This document shows positions 17,433 through 27,588 of a stretch of DNA of 64,000 bases, one piece after another. Origin of the DNA: Pseudomonas oryzihabitans (lineage in GTDB: Bacteria; Pseudomonadota; Gammaproteobacteria; Pseudomonadales; Pseudomonadaceae). The notes below the pieces were generated by a model, which searched no databases, was not told the origin of the DNA, and was given only the letters and a program-made list of their open reading frames with translations. The translations under genes were made by a program, and so were the position numbers. The stretch covers positions 620,001-684,000 of the forward strand of contig NZ_VDND01000001.1 of NCBI RefSeq assembly GCF_007665395.1, given 5' to 3'. Every line of letters begins with the position of its first letter. Positions within the stretch are counted from its first letter, which is position 1.

Positions 17433-18239
17433 ATGACCCGCCACCGGCTTTCCTGCAGTCTGCTCGCCCTGACCCTCGCCGCCGGCCTCGCCCAGGCCGC
17501 CCCCCAGATTCCCGACCGCCTGGCCAAGGCGCCGAAGATCACCTATTGCGGCGCCCTCGACACCCCGCCGATCGGCTTCTTCGACGCCGGCCAGAAGGCC
17601 CAGGGCCTGACCGTCGACCTCGGCGCCGAGATCGCCAAGCGCCTTGGCGACAAGAAGGTCGACTGGCGCGTGGTGCCCTTCTCCGGCCTGATCCCGGCCC
17701 TGCTCGCCGGCCAGTGCGACCTGCTGATCGACCAGCTGTTCGACAAGCCGGAACGCCGCCAGGTGATCGACATCGTCAACTACATGTACTCCAGCCAGGC
17801 GGTGGTGGTGCCGGCCGGCAATCCGGCCGGGGTCCATACCCTCGACGACCTGACGGGCAAGAAGGTGGCGGTGCTCAATGGCTCGACCATCCGCACCCTG
17901 CTGGAAGCCCACAATGAGGAGCTGAAGAAGGCCGGCAAGGCGCCCATGAAGCTGGTGGCCTACAACAGCGACACCGACGCCTTCCAGGCGCTGCGCCTGA
18001 AGCAGGCCGACGCCTATGGCACCACGGTGGAGACCGCCGCCTACTACCAGGGCGTGGCGCCCGGCCAGTTCGAGACCGGCGTCCCGGCCTTCGCCCGGAT
18101 CCTCACCGGCATCGGCGTGCGCAAGGACGATACCCAGATGAGCGCCGCCCTCACCCAGATCCTCACCGACATGAAGGCCGACGGCAGCTACGCCGCCCTC
18201 ATGCAGAAATGGCACCTGGAAGGCGACAAGCTCGACTAA
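17433..18239 (+). CDS. polar amino-acid ABC transporter substrate-binding protein
   Basis: This 268-residue protein has a signal peptide (residues 1 to about 22, LAAGLAQAA) and the SBP_bac_3 pattern: ITYCGALDTPPIGFFD, then GLTVDLGAEIAKRLG and LIPALLAGQCDLLID. It is 268 aa from the ATG with GGAGA upstream; the longer in-frame start would bury the signal peptide. It delivers ligand to the following permease. The gamma-glutamyltransferase at the operon end suggests a gamma-glutamyl compound or glutamate-related ligand (inference). Confidence 0.9.
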   Translation: MTRHRLSCSLLALTLAAGLAQAAPQIPDRLAKAPKITYCGALDTPPIGFFDAGQKAQGLTVDLGAEIAKRLGDKKVDWRVVPFSGLIPALLAGQCDLLIDQLFDKPERRQVIDIVNYMYSSQAVVVPAGNPAGVHTLDDLTGKKVAVLNGSTIRTLLEAHNEELKKAGKAPMKLVAYNSDTDAFQALRLKQADAYGTTVETAAYYQGVAPGQFETGVPAFARILTGIGVRKDDTQMSAALTQILTDMKADGSYAALMQKWHLEGDKLD

Positions 18240-18251
18240 AGGAAGGGCACG

Positions 18252-19019
18252 ATGAACTTCAGCTGGGATGTGTTCTGGCAGTACCTGCTGCACCCGAGCG
18301 ACGTCTACCTCTACGGCCTCTGGCTGACCTGCGTGATCGCCGTCGGCGCCATGCTGCTGGGCTGCGCGCTCGGCCTGCTGGCGGCGCTGGCGCGCCTGTC
18401 GCGCTACCGGGCGCTGCACTACCCGGTGCGCTTCTACGTCTGGTTGATGCGTGGCACACCGCTGCTGGTGCAGATCGTCTTCCTCTACACAGCCCTGGCG
18501 GCCGGCGGCATCTTCCGCTTCGAGGACCTCGACCTGGGCTTTCTGGTGATCCCCGGCAACATCCAGGCGGCCATTATCGCCCTGGGGCTCAACGAAGGCG
18601 CCTACATGGCCGAGATCATCCGCGCCGGCATCGGTGCGGTGGATCGCGGCCAGTACGAGGCGGCGCGCTCCCTGGGCATGACGCCGGCCAAGCTGATGCG
18701 GCGCATCGTGCTGCCCCAGGCGCTGCGGGTGATCATCCCGCCACTGGGCAACGAGTTCAACGTGATGCTCAAGAACACCACCCTGGTCAGCGTCATCGGG
18801 GTGCAGGAGCTGCTGCTCAGCACCCAGATGATCACCTCGGCGACCTTCCGCGTCTTCGAGCTGTACCTGGTGGTGGCCATCTATTTCCTGGTGCTGACCA
18901 CCCTCTGGGGCTTCTTCCAGGCCTGGCTGGAGCGGCGCTTCGGCAAGGCCGACGGCCAGCGCCCGACCGCCACCGGCCGGCTGTTCAGCCTGCAGGGCCT
19001 CAAGCTGAGGGGACGCTAG
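18252..19019 (+). CDS. amino-acid ABC transporter permease
   Basis: This 255-residue HisM/GlnP-type permease has about five membrane helices and a conserved cytoplasmic loop ([20 protein letters not shown]). It is a single permease gene, so the pore is presumably a homodimer. The next gene begins two bases after its stop. Confidence 0.92.
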   Translation: MNFSWDVFWQYLLHPSDVYLYGLWLTCVIAVGAMLLGCALGLLAALARLSRYRALHYPVRFYVWLMRGTPLLVQIVFLYTALAAGGIFRFEDLDLGFLVIPGNIQAAIIALGLNEGAYMAEIIRAGIGAVDRGQYEAARSLGMTPAKLMRRIVLPQALRVIIPPLGNEFNVMLKNTTLVSVIGVQELLLSTQMITSATFRVFELYLVVAIYFLVLTTLWGFFQAWLERRFGKADGQRPTATGRLFSLQGLKLRGR

Positions 19020-19020
19020 C

Positions 19021-19797
<777 letters not shown>

Positions 19798-19830
19798 GCC
19801 GCTACCGGTCTTGAACATGACGAGCCTGCC

Positions 19831-21447
19831 ATGCTGAATTTCTCCGCCCACGATTACCCCTACGCCTCGCAACGCCAGAGCGTCTTCGCCCGCAATGGCA
19901 TGGTCGCCACCTCCCAGCCGCTGGCGGCCGAGGCCGGCATCGCCATGCTGCGCCAGGGCGGCAACGCCATCGATGCGGCCATCGCCACCGCCGCCGCCCT
20001 CACCGTGGTGGAACCCACCGGCAATGCCATCGGCGGCGATGCCTTCGCCCTGGTCTGGGTCAAGGACCAGTTGCACGGCCTGGACGCCAGCGGCCATGCC
20101 CCGGCCAGCCTCGACATCGCCACGGTCAAGGCCGCTGGCCACCAACGCATGCCGGTGCACGGCTGGCTGCCGGTCACGGTGCCGGGCTGCCCGGCGGCCT
20201 GGGCCGAGTTGTCACGGCGCTTCGGCAAGCTGCCCTTCGCCACCCTCTTCGAACCCGCCATCGCCCTGGCCCGCGACGGCTTCCCGGTCTCACCAGTGGT
20301 CGCCCACCAGTGGCGCATCGCCCAGGCCGAATACCAGGCCAGCCGGGATCAGGCGCCTGAACTGGGAGCCTGGTTCGACACCTTCCTCATCGACGGTCAA
20401 GCTCCCGTCGCCGGCCAGCTGTTCCGCAACCCGGCCCAGGCGCGCACCCTGGAGGAACTGGCCCGGACCCAGTGCGAAAGCTTCTATCGCGGCGCCCTCG
20501 CCGAGCGCCTGGCCGCCCACGCCGCCGCCACCGGCGGCCAGCTGACCGCCGCGGACCTGGCCGGCTACCAGCCGCGCTGGGTGGCGCCGATCAAGGTCGA
20601 CTACCGGGGCTACCAGGTGTGGGAAATCCCGCCGAGCGGCCAGGGCCTGATCGCCCTCATGACGCTGAACATCCTCAAGGGCTATGACTTCGACCAGCGC
20701 GACAGCCAGCTCACCTGGCACCGCCAGCTGGAGGCCATGAAGAAGGCCTATGCCGACGGCCTGCACTACATCACCGACCCCGAGCACATGAGGGTCGCCG
20801 CCAGCGTCTTGCTGGACGATGCCTATGCCGAGCGCCGTCGCGCCGAGATCGGCGACCAGGCCCAGGCGCCGCTGCACGGCGATCCCCAGGCCAGCGGCAC
20901 CGTCTACATCGCCACCGCCGATGGCGAGGGCAACATGGTGTCCTTCATCCAGAGCGCCTACCACGGCTTCGGCTCCGGCGTGGTGCTGCCCGACAGCGGC
21001 ATCGGCTTGCAGAATCGCGGTTCGGAATTCAGCCTCGACCCCGAACATTCCAATGCCCTGGCACCGGGCAAGCAGACCTTCCACACCATCATCCCCGGCT
21101 TCCTGACCAAGGGCGACGTACCCATCGGCCCCTTCGGCGTCATGGGCGGCTACATGCAGCCCCAGGGGCATGTGCAGATGGTGATGAACCTGGTGGACTT
21201 CGGCCTGAATCCCCAGGCGGCGCTGGATGCGCCGCGCTGGCAATGGCTGGGGGAGATGAAGGTCGGCATCGAGCAGGCCGCCTCCCGCGCCCTGGCCAGT
21301 GGCCTGGCGCGACGCGGCCACCAGATCGAGATCGCCCACGACTCCACCGACTTCGGCCGCGGCCAGATCATCGTCCGCGATCCCGAGACCGGCGTGCTCT
21401 GCGGCGGCACCGAGCCGCGCGCGGATTCCCATATCGCGGTCTGCTAG
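19831..21447 (+). CDS. ggt: gamma-glutamyltransferase family protein
   Basis: This is a 538-residue N-terminal-nucleophile hydrolase. The large-subunit pattern is intact (GNAIDAAIATAAALTVVEPTGNAIGGDAFALVW). The maturation nucleophile is predicted to be Thr357 in ASGTVYIATAD, at the start of the small-subunit segment. GSEFSLDPEHSNALAPGKQTFHT is the substrate-lid region. No signal peptide is present, unlike periplasmic E. coli GGT, so it is probably cytosolic, as in YwrD-like members. With the upstream importer it suggests uptake then hydrolysis or transpeptidation of a gamma-glutamyl compound. Confidence 0.93.
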   Translation: MLNFSAHDYPYASQRQSVFARNGMVATSQPLAAEAGIAMLRQGGNAIDAAIATAAALTVVEPTGNAIGGDAFALVWVKDQLHGLDASGHAPASLDIATVKAAGHQRMPVHGWLPVTVPGCPAAWAELSRRFGKLPFATLFEPAIALARDGFPVSPVVAHQWRIAQAEYQASRDQAPELGAWFDTFLIDGQAPVAGQLFRNPAQARTLEELARTQCESFYRGALAERLAAHAAATGGQLTAADLAGYQPRWVAPIKVDYRGYQVWEIPPSGQGLIALMTLNILKGYDFDQRDSQLTWHRQLEAMKKAYADGLHYITDPEHMRVAASVLLDDAYAERRRAEIGDQAQAPLHGDPQASGTVYIATADGEGNMVSFIQSAYHGFGSGVVLPDSGIGLQNRGSEFSLDPEHSNALAPGKQTFHTIIPGFLTKGDVPIGPFGVMGGYMQPQGHVQMVMNLVDFGLNPQAALDAPRWQWLGEMKVGIEQAASRALASGLARRGHQIEIAHDSTDFGRGQIIVRDPETGVLCGGTEPRADSHIAVC

Positions 21448-21459
21448 CGATTCGCGACT

Positions 21460-21482
21460 GCCCCGCCGCCGCCGGGCGGGGC
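21460..21482. terminator. bidirectional terminator hairpin between ggt and the YcaO gene
   Basis: GCCCCGCC and GGCGGGGC form an 8-bp perfect GC stem with a 7-base loop in the 51-base gap between convergent genes. A short T-run (TTT) lies a few bases downstream on the plus strand. Confidence 0.65.
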
Positions 21483-21498
21483 CAGTTTCCACCAGAGG

Positions 21499-23700
21499 TT
21501 ACAGCGCGATCCCGGCCGCCTTGGCGCGGGCCGCGTGCAGCTTGCGATAGCTGTCGATCAGCCGCAGGTGCTTGTCGAGGCCATCCAGCTGGAGGCTGGT
21601 GGGCGTCAGGCCGTGGAAGCGAACCTCGCCCGACACCGACCCCAGGGCGGCGTCCAGCCGTTCGTTGCCGAACATCCGGCGGAAGTTGACCTCGAAGTCG
21701 GCCAGTTCCAGTTCGTCGTCCAGCTCGACTTCCAGCACCGCATTGAGCGCCTGGTAGAACAGGCCGCGCTCCAGGGTGTTGTCGTTGAACTGGAGGAAGG
21801 TCTCCACCTCTTCCTTGGCCTCTTCGAACTGCCGCAGCGCCAGGTGGATGAGCAGCTTGAGTTCCAGCACGGTGAGCTGGCCCCAGACGGTGTTCTCGTC
21901 GAACTCCACGCCGATCAGGGTGGCGATGCGGGTGTAGTCGTCCACCTGGGTGTCGTCCAGGCGTTCGAGCAGGGATTCCAGCGTCGCGTCGTCCAGGCGG
22001 TGCAGATTGAGGATGTCCGCGCGCACCGGCAGGGCCTTGTTGGTGTTGTCCCAGATCAGGTCCTCGACCGGATAGATCTCCGAATAGCCCGGCACCAGGA
22101 TGCGGCAGGCCGGCGCGCCCAGCTCCTCGTACACCGCCATGTAGGCCTCCAGCTCCCCCTCGGCGAGGATGCCGAACAGGGTGGCGGCCTCCTGAGCGGT
22201 GGCGTCTTCGCCCTCGCTGGAGAAATCCCAGTCGACGAATTCATGGTCGGCCCGGGCGCTGAAGAAGCGCCAGGAGACCAGGCCGCTGGAGTCGATGAAA
22301 TGCTCGACGAAGTTGTTCGGCTCCATCAGCGCCTGGCTCTCGAAGGTCGGCTGCGGCAGGTCGTTGAGGCCTTCGAAGCTACGGCCCTGCAGCAGCTCGG
22401 TGAGGCTACGCTCCAGGGCGATCTCCAGGCGCGGATGGGCACCGAAGGAGGCGAACACGCCGCCCGTGCGCGGATTCATCAGGGTCACACACATCACCGG
22501 GAATTCACCGCCCAGGGAAGCGTCCTTGACCAGCACCGGGAAACCCTGGGCCTCCAGGCCGCGGATGCCCTCGACGATGGCGGGATAGCGGGCCAGTACC
22601 TCCTCAGGAACATCCGGCAACGCCAGCTCGCCTTCGAGGATCTCGCGCTTCACCGCCCGCTCGAAGATCTCCGACAGGCACTGCACCTGGGCTTCGGCCA
22701 GGGTGTTGCCGGCGCTCATGCCGTTGCTCAGGTAGAGGTTCTCGATCAGGTTCGAGGGGAAGTACACCACCTCGCCGTCGGACTGGCGCACGAAGGGCAA
22801 GGAGCAGATGCCGCGGGCCGGGTTGCCGGAGTTGGTGTCGTACAGGTGCGAGGCACGCAGCTCGCCTTCCGGGTCGTAGATCTTCCGGCAGTAGCGGTCG
22901 AGGATCTCCCGGGGTAGCGCATCCTTGGGGCCCGGCTGGAACCAGCGCTCGGCGGGATGGTGGACGAAGGCGGCGTTGCCGATGGCCTCGCCCCAGTACT
23001 GGTCGTTGTAGAAGAAGTTGCAGTTGAGCCGCTCGATGAATTCGCCCAGCGCCGAGGCCAGGGCCGCTTCCTTGGTCGCGCCCTTGCCATTGGTGAAGCA
23101 CAGCGCCGACTGCACATCGCGCAGGTGCAGCGACCAGACGTTGGGCACGATGTTGCGCCAGGAGGCGATCTCCACCTTCATGCCCAGCGTGGCAAGGATG
23201 CCGGAGAGCTTGGCGATGGTCTCTTCCAGCGGGCGATCCTTGCCGGGGATGTACGTCTGGCTGCCGGTAGCGCTGGGCAGCAACAGCGCCTGGGCATCGG
23301 CGTCCAGATTCTCCACCGCCTCGATGATGAAGTCGGGGCCGGCCTGCACCGCCTTCTTCACGGTGCAGCGATCGATGGATCTGAGGATGCCCTGGCGGTC
23401 CTTGTCGGAGAGATCGGCGGGCAGCTCGACCTGGATCTTGAAGGTCTGCTTGTAGCGATTCTCCGGGTCAACGATGTTGCTCTGCGCCAGGCGGATGTTG
23501 TCGGTGGGGATGTCGCGGGTCTGGCAGTAGAGCTTGACGAAATAGGCCGCGCAGAGCGCCGAGGACGCCAGGAAATAGTCGAAGGGTCCCGGGGCCGAGC
23601 CATCGCCCTTGTAGCGGATCGGTTGATCGGCGATCACCGAGAAGTCGTCGAACTTGGCCTCGAGCCTCAGGTTGTCGAGAAAATTGACCTTGATTTCCAT
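21499..23700 (-). CDS. OsmC-YcaO fusion protein
   Basis: This 733-residue protein has an OsmC-like N-terminal domain (about 1-145) with its two redox cysteines (SALCAAY and DRCTVKK). A YcaO domain follows (about 150-560). Its ATP-binding signatures are all visible: ALGEFIERLNC, CLSEIFERAVK and RSLTELLQGR. An acidic alpha-helical TPR-like C-terminal tail completes it. E. coli YcaO assists RimO in beta-methylthiolation of ribosomal protein S12; this longer fusion is typical of Pseudomonas. The ATG at 23700 is preferred to one three codons upstream because GGAA lies nine bases before it. It is monocistronic. Confidence 0.9.
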   Translation of the reverse strand: MEIKVNFLDNLRLEAKFDDFSVIADQPIRYKGDGSAPGPFDYFLASSALCAAYFVKLYCQTRDIPTDNIRLAQSNIVDPENRYKQTFKIQVELPADLSDKDRQGILRSIDRCTVKKAVQAGPDFIIEAVENLDADAQALLLPSATGSQTYIPGKDRPLEETIAKLSGILATLGMKVEIASWRNIVPNVWSLHLRDVQSALCFTNGKGATKEAALASALGEFIERLNCNFFYNDQYWGEAIGNAAFVHHPAERWFQPGPKDALPREILDRYCRKIYDPEGELRASHLYDTNSGNPARGICSLPFVRQSDGEVVYFPSNLIENLYLSNGMSAGNTLAEAQVQCLSEIFERAVKREILEGELALPDVPEEVLARYPAIVEGIRGLEAQGFPVLVKDASLGGEFPVMCVTLMNPRTGGVFASFGAHPRLEIALERSLTELLQGRSFEGLNDLPQPTFESQALMEPNNFVEHFIDSSGLVSWRFFSARADHEFVDWDFSSEGEDATAQEAATLFGILAEGELEAYMAVYEELGAPACRILVPGYSEIYPVEDLIWDNTNKALPVRADILNLHRLDDATLESLLERLDDTQVDDYTRIATLIGVEFDENTVWGQLTVLELKLLIHLALRQFEEAKEEVETFLQFNDNTLERGLFYQALNAVLEVELDDELELADFEVNFRRMFGNERLDAALGSVSGEVRFHGLTPTSLQLDGLDKHLRLIDSYRKLHAARAKAAGIAL

Positions 23701-23956
23701 GCACGGCATTCCGGTGTAAAGACAGAGTGGCCGCCATTATCCGGACAAAGGACCGCCGGTGATACGTAGCCCGTCGAATCGCGCCTGCCGCGGGCGGCTC
23801 GTACCGGCCCTCTCCTACGGAAGAGACCCGCAGGGCCTTCACCCCGAGCGTGCCACCCACGCGCGCCGTGCAGCAGCCGGCGTATGGCAAGCGCCCTGAC
23901 CTGGCAGCCTCCTGCCGCCAGTATCCGGCGCTCTGCGCCTTGGCTGCCGGGCCGCC

Positions 23957-26900
23957 TCAGGAGGCGATGGTCGAGCCGCTGTCCATCTGGGTGTCGAGGT
24001 TATCGCCGTCGCCGCGGTAATCCTGATGCTGGCCGTCCAGGTACACATAGCCGTGGTCGAGGAAGTAGTCCCACTCGTCCTGGCGGTAGTCGAAGATGCT
24101 CTGGTCCGCCGGCGCGTCGCGCTGGGCGTAGCTGTAGAGGTAGTCGTCGAGGAACTGGTAGCGCTGCAGGCCATCCCGGGTCAGCACGCCATCCCCGTCG
24201 AGCTGCTTGAACAAGTCCGCCAGGCCGCTGCGGTAGTCGTCGAGCTGCTTGTTGTACTTGATGTCCTGGACGATGGCGAAGGGCAAGGTGGCCACTGTCA
24301 GCGCCGCCGAGACCCAGAACATCGGCCCTACCGCGGCGCGGGCGAAGGCCAGCCCCTTGAGCGCGCCGAAGGCAGCTGCACCGCCACCGATGCCGAAGGA
24401 ACCCGCCGCCACGGTGACCGCACCCTGGGCGATGGTCGCCCCGTCGTTGCGCTGCAGGCCGCCCTTGATCATCAACGCTCCGAGGGCGACATCCGCCGCA
24501 CCGACGAAGGTATTGGCACCGGCATCCAGCACGCGGAGGAACGCCGACAGGCTGCGCGTGCCGAGGTTGGCGCCCTTGATTGTCGGATTCTTCACGTACT
24601 CGCCCTGCATGCCCTTGAGCACCTCGTCCTTGCCGGCGTCGTCCAGGTCGAGCAGGCGGTTGAGCTTGCGCTCGCCATCCGTGGATGCCCCGTCCAGCAA
24701 TCCCCGCACCTGCTCGGCGAAGGCGCTCCAGCTGGGTTCGGCCCGCGCGGGCGCCTTGCCCTTGGCCTGGTCCTTGCCGAAGATGTCCGGCAGCGACTTG
24801 TCCAGGGCCAGCACCCGGTTGAGGTCGGTGCCGTTGAGGGCGTCGATGACGTGGGTGCCGAGGTTGACGAAATGCTGGCTGGCACCGAAGAAGGACACCA
24901 GTTCCTTGGCGATGGCCAGGCGCTCCTCGGGGCTGCCACCCAGCTTGCCACCCGCCATCTGGTAGATGCCCGAGGCGAGCGAAATCAGGCCGCCGGTGCT
25001 GCCCAGCACGCCGTTCTTGTTCAGCTCGGCGATGGTCGTGAGCATCCCGCCGTGGGTCTTCTCGTTGAGCGCGGTGTAGACGTCGCTCTTCATCAGCTGG
25101 TCGATGTCGGACTGCCTGATCTCGCCGTTGCGGGTATAGCGATCGCCCAACTGCTGCAGGGCCTTACCGAAATCCTTGGCGGTCCGCTTGTCGCCCAGCA
25201 GCTCCTCGACGAACTTGTCCAGGCTCTCCGCGGTGCGCCGCGGCAGGTCCACCCCGGCCTTCTTCAGGGCGGTCAGCACGGTCTTGACGGTGTCCTGGGT
25301 CGCCAGGGCGACGTTGTCGTCGGTCAACCGGCTCGGATCGGCCAGCAGGCCATCCAGGTCGAGCATCAGGGTGTCCATCTGCACCTGCTGGGCGAAGCGC
25401 GCCGCCTGCGCCGGGTCCACGCTGGCCAGGGCCGCGTAGGTCTCGCGCATGTCGGCCTCGGCCAGGTCACCCTGCCCGTCCTGCTGCAACTGGGCGAGAT
25501 GCTGGACATAGCCTTCGCTGAACGCCATGTCCTCGAGTTTCCCGACGACCTCGTCCTTATTGGGCAAGGCCGCCAGGGCCGACTGCTGGGCGCTGGCGAA
25601 GTCTCGCTGCACGCTGTCGCTGGCGAACAGACCGGTCAACTGCCGGTCGAGCGTGCGGCCGTCGATGATCGAGCGGAAATCCTCGCCCTGGGTCTTCGCG
25701 GTCCCCTGGCCCTGGCTGATGTCCAGCGTCACCATGTCCAGGCCGCTCTCCAGCATGCCCTGGGCGCGCAGGGCCCGGAACAGCTTGGCGCGATCGTCAT
25801 CGGCCTTGATCGAGCCATCGGCGATACCCTTTTTCCAGCCCTCCACCGCCTTCTGCCAGGTCAGCTCCCCGACGGTCAGGGTCCGCTGCCGGTCGTTGGG
25901 ATCCTGCTCCGTGGTATTCAGCGCCCGCACATCGACCTCGCCGGTGGTGGGCAACCGGCTGTCCCGCCGGGCAGCGTCGATCTGCGCGGCGCCATGGACC
26001 CGGCCCTCGTACTGGGCGACCAGGCGCTCATACAGCTCCGGACTGAGTTCGCGGGAGACCATCACCTTGCGCAGGCCACCTGCACCATCCGGGATCTCCG
26101 CGCGGATGAAGCCCTCGCCCACCTCACCCTCCGGGCCTATCGTCGCGCCCTCGATTTCCTGGGTGGTCAGGTAATCGCCGGGATGCAGCGTGGCATAGCC
26201 CTCCTGCTCCTGTTCATTGGCCTTCACCATCACCTCGGTGTAGGTCGAAAGGCGTGCATAGGCCTGGGGACTCAGCGCCTCGGACACCGCCACCCGCTCG
26301 CCGGCGAAGGTCTCGTAGGTGATGAGGCCGTCGGCGCGCACGAGGCGCGCGATGTCGCCATAGGGGGGCGCGTCGCCGTCGCGTTGCAGCAGCCCGAAGC
26401 CTTCCCCCTGGGCCTGGTCCAGGCGTTCACGCCTGGCCGGGTCGCTGACGATGCGCTGCAACCCCGCGAGGTAGTCGAACAGGCCGGGATTGTCGTCGCG
26501 GTGCACCACGACCTTGCCGTCGCCATTGTCGTAGCGGATCAGGCCCGGCCCCGCTTCATCGACCGGGCCGACCTGGATGCCACTGTAGGGCGGCCAGGTC
26601 TCGTTGTCGGACGCGCGTCTATAGCCCTGCCGCTCGCTGCCCTGGATGCCGTCCAGCGCTGCCTGGTAACCCTCCAGCGCCTGGAACAGCGACGGATTGT
26701 CCGCCTTGGTGACCACCGTCCGGTGCCCCTCGGCGTCCTCGACGCTCAGCACGTCCGGGCCCAGCCTGTCGACCTGGCGCACCTCTCGGAGACTGGCCGG
26801 AGGGCCATCCGCAGCCGTCGCCCGCCGGTCACCCCGGGCCATGGCCTGGTTCAGCGCCTCCAGGCTTGCCCGGTCGCGCCTGACCTGCTCGAACAAGGTC

Positions 26901-27157
26901 GGGGCCGTGGAGCGCAGCACCAGCACCTTCTCGCCTCGCTGCGTTTCGTAGCGGATGGTATCGGCAGCGACTTCGCCCGGCCGGCCGATGGCCCGGTAGT
27001 CACCAAGCGCTGGCGCGTGATCCTCGGCAGCGGCGGGCCGATATTCCCCGTGGCCCTCGGCAGTGCCCTGCTTGCGTTGGCTACCCAGCAAAAGGCTGTC
27101 GAAACGCTCGCGGGAGGGCGGGACACTCGCGGTTTTGTAATCCTGGACGGTGGTCAT
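23957..27157 (-). CDS. HrpK/NolX-like type III translocator or effector, paralog A (5 repeats)
   Basis: This 1066-residue protein has no signal peptide and an N-terminus rich in Ser/Thr/Pro/Glu. Residues about 48-395 contain five degenerate ~70-residue repeats (starts near 48, 119, 189, 263, 333) with the core pattern IRYET-x-x-GEKVxVxR-x-x-x-P-x-LF/Y ending in EGY. A central helical region includes a HrpK-type hydrophobic stretch (GVLGSTGGLISLASGIYQ), and a Gly/Ala-rich hydrophobic region near residues 890-970 could insert in membrane. The tail is acidic and Tyr-rich. HrpK/HrpF/NolX proteins form or assist the translocon at the host membrane. It is paralogous to the gene at 30436-33987. Confidence 0.72.
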   Translation of the reverse strand: MTTVQDYKTASVPPSRERFDSLLLGSQRKQGTAEGHGEYRPAAAEDHAPALGDYRAIGRPGEVAADTIRYETQRGEKVLVLRSTAPTLFEQVRRDRASLEALNQAMARGDRRATAADGPPASLREVRQVDRLGPDVLSVEDAEGHRTVVTKADNPSLFQALEGYQAALDGIQGSERQGYRRASDNETWPPYSGIQVGPVDEAGPGLIRYDNGDGKVVVHRDDNPGLFDYLAGLQRIVSDPARRERLDQAQGEGFGLLQRDGDAPPYGDIARLVRADGLITYETFAGERVAVSEALSPQAYARLSTYTEVMVKANEQEQEGYATLHPGDYLTTQEIEGATIGPEGEVGEGFIRAEIPDGAGGLRKVMVSRELSPELYERLVAQYEGRVHGAAQIDAARRDSRLPTTGEVDVRALNTTEQDPNDRQRTLTVGELTWQKAVEGWKKGIADGSIKADDDRAKLFRALRAQGMLESGLDMVTLDISQGQGTAKTQGEDFRSIIDGRTLDRQLTGLFASDSVQRDFASAQQSALAALPNKDEVVGKLEDMAFSEGYVQHLAQLQQDGQGDLAEADMRETYAALASVDPAQAARFAQQVQMDTLMLDLDGLLADPSRLTDDNVALATQDTVKTVLTALKKAGVDLPRRTAESLDKFVEELLGDKRTAKDFGKALQQLGDRYTRNGEIRQSDIDQLMKSDVYTALNEKTHGGMLTTIAELNKNGVLGSTGGLISLASGIYQMAGGKLGGSPEERLAIAKELVSFFGASQHFVNLGTHVIDALNGTDLNRVLALDKSLPDIFGKDQAKGKAPARAEPSWSAFAEQVRGLLDGASTDGERKLNRLLDLDDAGKDEVLKGMQGEYVKNPTIKGANLGTRSLSAFLRVLDAGANTFVGAADVALGALMIKGGLQRNDGATIAQGAVTVAAGSFGIGGGAAAFGALKGLAFARAAVGPMFWVSAALTVATLPFAIVQDIKYNKQLDDYRSGLADLFKQLDGDGVLTRDGLQRYQFLDDYLYSYAQRDAPADQSIFDYRQDEWDYFLDHGYVYLDGQHQDYRGDGDNLDTQMDSGSTIAS

Positions 27158-27588
27158 TGTCGTACTCCCTGGGAGGCGCGCAAAAGGACCCGGACTTCAG
27201 TGACGACGACGCCACTCCAGGTTCATGGCCGCGGCAGCGGGTGCTGCCGTGGGACAAGATGGCGGTGCACGGGCAAGCATCCTGGGTTCGAGGGTGCCTA
27301 CGCCTTGCGGCGGCGGGCTCGCTGGCCTGCCGGCCACCTGGATCGATGGCCACGCGGGAGGGTCGCTTGCCGTGCCCGAGTGGAGGACTATGGCGCCGCC
27401 GGGTGACAGTCCTGTTGCAGCGAGCCGGCGGCCTGGGGACGCCAACGCGCCACCCGCGGCGATGGAAGGCGACATCCGCCAAAGGACTGAAACGAAGCGG
27501 TTGACCAGTTAGACATAGTATGACCATATGGTCTGAATGATTCGTAAGCCCGTGTGTCCGCCACTAGGCCCTCTCACTCGATGACTTC
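27158..27588. other. intergenic region with promoters of paralog A and the GlxA-type regulator
   Basis: This is 431 bases between divergent genes. Apart from the palindrome listed separately I see no coding or structural signal; small open frames lack support. The promoter-like motif shared by the other giant gene and the SctF candidate is not found here. Confidence 0.5.
27522..27533. promoter_or_regulatory. candidate operator palindrome
   Basis: GACCATATGGTC is a perfect 12-base palindrome 56 bases upstream of the AraC/GlxA-type gene, in a locally AT-richer stretch. A dimeric regulator site is the simplest reading. Confidence 0.4.

Noticed and set aside
24249..24300. EF-hand-like DGDG loop in the tail of paralog A
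   Set aside because: The LDGDGVLTRDG segment lacks the correct spacing of ligands for a canonical 12-residue loop and is not matched in paralog B.
24026..27406. A very long plus-strand open frame (over 1100 codons) opposite paralog A
   Set aside because: It mirrors the real minus-strand gene codon for codon, a common artefact of GC-rich coding DNA. Its translation is low-complexity (His/Gln/Gly/Leu rich) and shows no domain, while the minus frame has repeats and a HrpK-like core.
27157..27504. 115-codon plus-strand frame in the gap between paralog A and the GlxA-type gene
   Set aside because: It starts on the reverse of paralog A's start codon, lacks a ribosome binding site, and has no recognisable sequence.
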